Part shown: positions 61,823 to 64,000 of the stretch, piece by piece
Position numbering within the stretch: the first letter of the stretch is position 1
Layout: each line of letters starts with the position of its first letter
From: Armatimonadota bacterium
GTDB lineage: Bacteria > Armatimonadota > Chthonomonadetes > Chthonomonadales > Chthonomonadaceae
Assembly (NCBI GenBank): GCA_028871815.1
Contig: JAGWMJ010000003.1
Coordinates: 124,001-188,000 of the forward strand
Length of the DNA stretch: 64,000 bases
Direction of reading: 5' to 3'
Position numbers and translations under genes: made by a program
Notes under the pieces: generated by a model
The model's database searches: none
Told to the model about the DNA's origin: nothing
Seen by the model: only the letters and a program-made list of their open reading frames with translations

Positions 61823-63135
61823 CCCTTTATCCCCGTCAGCGTAACTCCCTGAATGAAGTAACGCTGGGTGAAAAAGAACAAGAGCAACACCGGTAGCATC
61901 ACGAGAGTGGAGGCGGCCATCATGAGCGCCGGCTCGCCACCGTGCGCCGTTTGAAATAGCTGGAGCGCGTATGCAAGCGTCTCACGCGAGGGTGAGCTGA
62001 TGTAGATCAGGGGCCCGCGAAAGTCGTTCCAGGAACCCATAAACGCCATGATTGAAATGGCGGCGAGCGCCGGCTTGAGTTGTGGCATCAGAATTCGCCA
62101 GAAGGTGGAGAACCACGAAGCCCCGTCAATCCGCGCGGCCTCCTCCAGCTCCACGGGCACCCCAAGGAAGAACTGCCGCAGCATGAAGATATAGAAGGCC
62201 TGACCAAGGAAGGTTGGAGCCCACAATGGAGTAAGCGTATCCACCCAGCCAACATCGCGAAACAGCAGGAACAGCGGCATCATGGTAACCGCCGACGGTA
62301 GCATCATTGTGGCCAGAAGTACTGTAAAAAGAACGTTCCTGCCCGGAAACCGCAACCTGGAAAACGCGAAGGCTACGAACGACGAAGAGAAGAGCGTACC
62401 GAGAATTGAGAGGACCGAGACCAGCACGGTGTTTTCAAGAAAGACCAGACCATGATCGGTCTCTGGCGGGAGGAAGCGAAGCGCCTCCGGATAGTTGGAC
62501 CAAACCGGCGCGGGATGCCGTATTTCGGTAAGCGCCGAATGCGGCAGCACCATCCGCTTCCCGGCGAGCGACTGCGGAGCGAGCACGAGTATGTTGACGG
62601 TACCTGTATCGCTCTGGTGCAGTTCCGCCACACGAGCACGCACTCCGTTGATGGTGGTAAGCGCGAGTCCGACACGCGCGCGATCCACCCGAACTGTGGT
62701 CTGCTGTGTGGGAATCCACACCGGCGGAAAGCGGCTCAGTTCCGAGTCTTCCTTGAGCGAAGTCGACACGAGCCACGCAAACGGAACGAGAAAGATAACG
62801 CTTCCCGTCAATAGAACGAGGTGAATGGCCGTGCGGCGCCGCATATCGCGCAGTACGCCGGCATCGCGCTGCGGCAGGCGCCGTATCGCAAGGATCCATA
62901 CGAGGCCGAACACAACGTCGGTGGTAATTACGAGTGCACCGACCCTCTGGCCGGCGCCGCCGCGGACGAGCGCAAAAGCGACGAGACCTATAATTGGAGC
63001 AATAAGGGCGGTAAGCCCAATCTGAGATCGCTGCTTGATACCGACCGCTGCGAAAACCAGAGCGCCCCAAACGGCGAAATAGAGCGCGACAACAATGCCG
63101 ATCCAATACCAGGGTGAGTGGAGGGCGTACGACAT
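61819..63135 (-). CDS. Maltose-type ABC permease (MalG-like) with N-terminal extension
   Basis: Carbohydrate ABC transporter inner-membrane subunit. The C-terminal half is standard: EELLR-type EAA loop seen as EEAARIDGASWFSTFWRILMPQLKP near 335, then AFMGSWNDFRGPLIY. The N-terminal 150 residues are extra: three or four membrane segments (WYWIGIVVALYFAVWGALVF and following) precede the usual first helix HLVLLTGSVIFLVPFAWLVSTSLK. A further insertion of about 65 residues follows SLKEDSELSRFPPVWIP. 438 aa versus about 280-300 usually. ATG at 63135; GAGAGAAGAAG lies upstream. Confidence 0.87.
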   Translation of the reverse strand: MSYALHSPWYWIGIVVALYFAVWGALVFAAVGIKQRSQIGLTALIAPIIGLVAFALVRGGAGQRVGALVITTDVVFGLVWILAIRRLPQRDAGVLRDMRRRTAIHLVLLTGSVIFLVPFAWLVSTSLKEDSELSRFPPVWIPTQQTTVRVDRARVGLALTTINGVRARVAELHQSDTGTVNILVLAPQSLAGKRMVLPHSALTEIRHPAPVWSNYPEALRFLPPETDHGLVFLENTVLVSVLSILGTLFSSSFVAFAFSRLRFPGRNVLFTVLLATMMLPSAVTMMPLFLLFRDVGWVDTLTPLWAPTFLGQAFYIFMLRQFFLGVPVELEEAARIDGASWFSTFWRILMPQLKPALAAISIMAFMGSWNDFRGPLIYISSPSRETLAYALQLFQTAHGGEPALMMAASTLVMLPVLLLFFFTQRYFIQGVTLTGIKG

Positions 63136-63143
63136 GGGTGCTG

Positions 63144-64000
63144 TTACTTCTTCTCTCCCTCGTAGTACACCCACAGCGGCGCCAGCTTTAGCTGGATCAG
63201 AGTGAGAACGAGGATGATAACGAACAGGATCCACGCGATTGCGGAAGCATAACCCATCTTGAAGTATTGAAATGCGTTCTTGAACAGGTAGATCACCGGC
63301 ATCAGCAGGCTGTCCACAGGACCGACCGAACTGCTCGGATCACCTCCGCTAAGCACGTAAACGCGGTCGAACTCCTGCAGGGCGCCGATCGTGCCCATAA
63401 CCAGGTTGAAGAGGATATACGGCGACAGCATTGGCACCGTCACGTGCACAAACTTGCGCCACCAGTTGGCTCCATCGAGGCTTGCTACTTCGTACAGGTG
63501 TTGGGGAATGCCCTGCAGCCCGGCCAACCATAGGATCATGCCGGAGCCGGCGCCCCACAGCCCCTGCAAAATCAGGCCCGGTTTCGCCCACTCCGGCACG
63601 TTGAACCAGCCTGGAGGCTTGAGACCAAACCAGTGGCCCAGCGTCAACTGCCAGGCGGCGTCCACCAGGCCGCGATTCGGGTCACCATTTAGGAGCCACC
63701 ACCAAAGCAAAGCGCTCGCAACCACCGGCACTATGGACGGCAAGTAGAAGCACGTCCGGTAGAAACTCATGCCCGACACCTTGGCGTTAAGCAACATAGC
63801 CACTGCCAGGCCGGTGGCGATACCTAAAGGTATGCCGATCGCCGCGATGTAGAGCACATTGTTCAAGGATGTGAGCAGGTAGTACCGGTCCTGCCCCAGC
63901 AGCTGCGTGTAGTTCTGCAGTCCGGCCCAGCGAGCGGGATGCAGCACATCGTAACTGCAAAAGCTCAGCGCAAGGCTGACTACGATCGGCCCGAGCGTCA
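63144..64000 (-). CDS. Maltose-type ABC permease (MalF-like), 5' end missing
   Basis: Sugar transporter permease partner. NNVLYIAAIGIPLGIATGLAVAMLLN, then the EAA loop segment EVASLDGANWWRKFVHVTVPMLSP near residue 195, and GALQEFDRVYVLSGG match the family. The frame is open through base 64000, and residues upstream of the first visible initiation codon (63947) continue as permease sequence (WAGLQNYTQLLG is preceded by a hydrophobic helix), so the start is outside the window. It ends 8 nt before the next permease gene. Confidence 0.9.
   Translation of the reverse strand, partial: TLGPIVVSLALSFCSYDVLHPARWAGLQNYTQLLGQDRYYLLTSLNNVLYIAAIGIPLGIATGLAVAMLLNAKVSGMSFYRTCFYLPSIVPVVASALLWWWLLNGDPNRGLVDAAWQLTLGHWFGLKPPGWFNVPEWAKPGLILQGLWGAGSGMILWLAGLQGIPQHLYEVASLDGANWWRKFVHVTVPMLSPYILFNLVMGTIGALQEFDRVYVLSGGDPSSSVGPVDSLLMPVIYLFKNAFQYFKMGYASAIAWILFVIILVLTLIQLKLAPLWVYYEGEKK

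Noticed and set aside
1-64000. CRISPR arrays, insertion sequences, phage genes, rRNA
   Set aside because: No regularly spaced repeats, transposase or integrase motifs, terminal inverted repeats or rRNA segments were seen.

Overview
The window is GC-rich bacterial chromosome from a free-living heterotroph, with dense coding, many 4-nt ATGA/GTGA/TTGA gene overlaps and no insertion sequence, phage or CRISPR array that I can see. Gene content (three PilT-family ATPases, an Hfq with a long tail, a DUF4432 aldose-epimerase-like protein, phytanoyl-CoA-dioxygenase-like and xylose-isomerase-like TIM-barrel proteins, a KdsC-like phosphatase, many large membrane proteins of the glycosyltransferase/YfhO type) suggests a deep-branching diderm such as Armatimonadota. 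That placement is an inference with low to moderate confidence, because no rRNA is present.

Layout. 1-850: 3' part of a proline dehydrogenase (minus). 1008-2096: D-threonine-aldolase-like PLP enzyme (plus). 2109-9702: a long minus-strand run: UPF0173-type metallo-hydrolase, miaA, hfq, dapF, an FGGY kinase, a glycosylasparaginase and selB. 9854-12793 (plus): fabI, a class V aminotransferase and a membrane protein with a SecD-P1-like domain. 12809-13564: MTA/purine nucleoside phosphorylase (minus). 13615-16937 (plus): CofE-like protein, YfhO-like membrane protein, CBS protein. 17208-25635 (plus): a liv-type ABC transporter (livJ, livH, a livM-livG fusion, livF), a DUF2993-like protein, gcvT, gcvH and a LipM-like octanoyltransferase. 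25767-26426: CheY-like response regulator and a small membrane protein behind a consensus promoter. 26533-40806 (mostly minus): beta-propeller protein, bifunctional-nuclease-family protein, rho, guaA, a hypothetical, two membrane glycosyltransferase-like proteins, a 5'-nucleotidase-like phosphoesterase, a KdsC-like phosphatase and three tandem PilT/PilU ATPases. 40846-41712: an unknown secreted protein and tRNA-Ala(GGC) with its promoter. 41801-45579 (plus): DUF4432 protein, membrane protein, TIM-barrel isomerase. 45586-48853 (minus): ribose-type ABC binding protein, TPR protein and permease, with no ATPase. 48984-50471: PBP4-type DD-carboxypeptidase (plus). 50566-59469 (mostly minus): zf-HC2 membrane protein, small hypotheticals, metH, PhyH-like dioxygenase, mutL and a cupin. 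59579 to the end: RidA-like protein (plus), then ftsY, a TauE-like membrane protein and two maltose-type ABC permeases (minus), the last cut by the window edge.

The most unusual signal is in the liv operon. Compared with canonical families, LivH carries an extra segment of about 77 residues with two hydrophobic helices. The LivG ATPase domain, already fused to LivM, carries another two-helix segment of about 74 residues inside its nucleotide-binding domain, between the Walker A region and the Q-loop. LivF and the LivM part look canonical. Two independent membrane-hairpin insertions in partner subunits of one transporter suggest a modified ABC architecture that I do not recognise as described.
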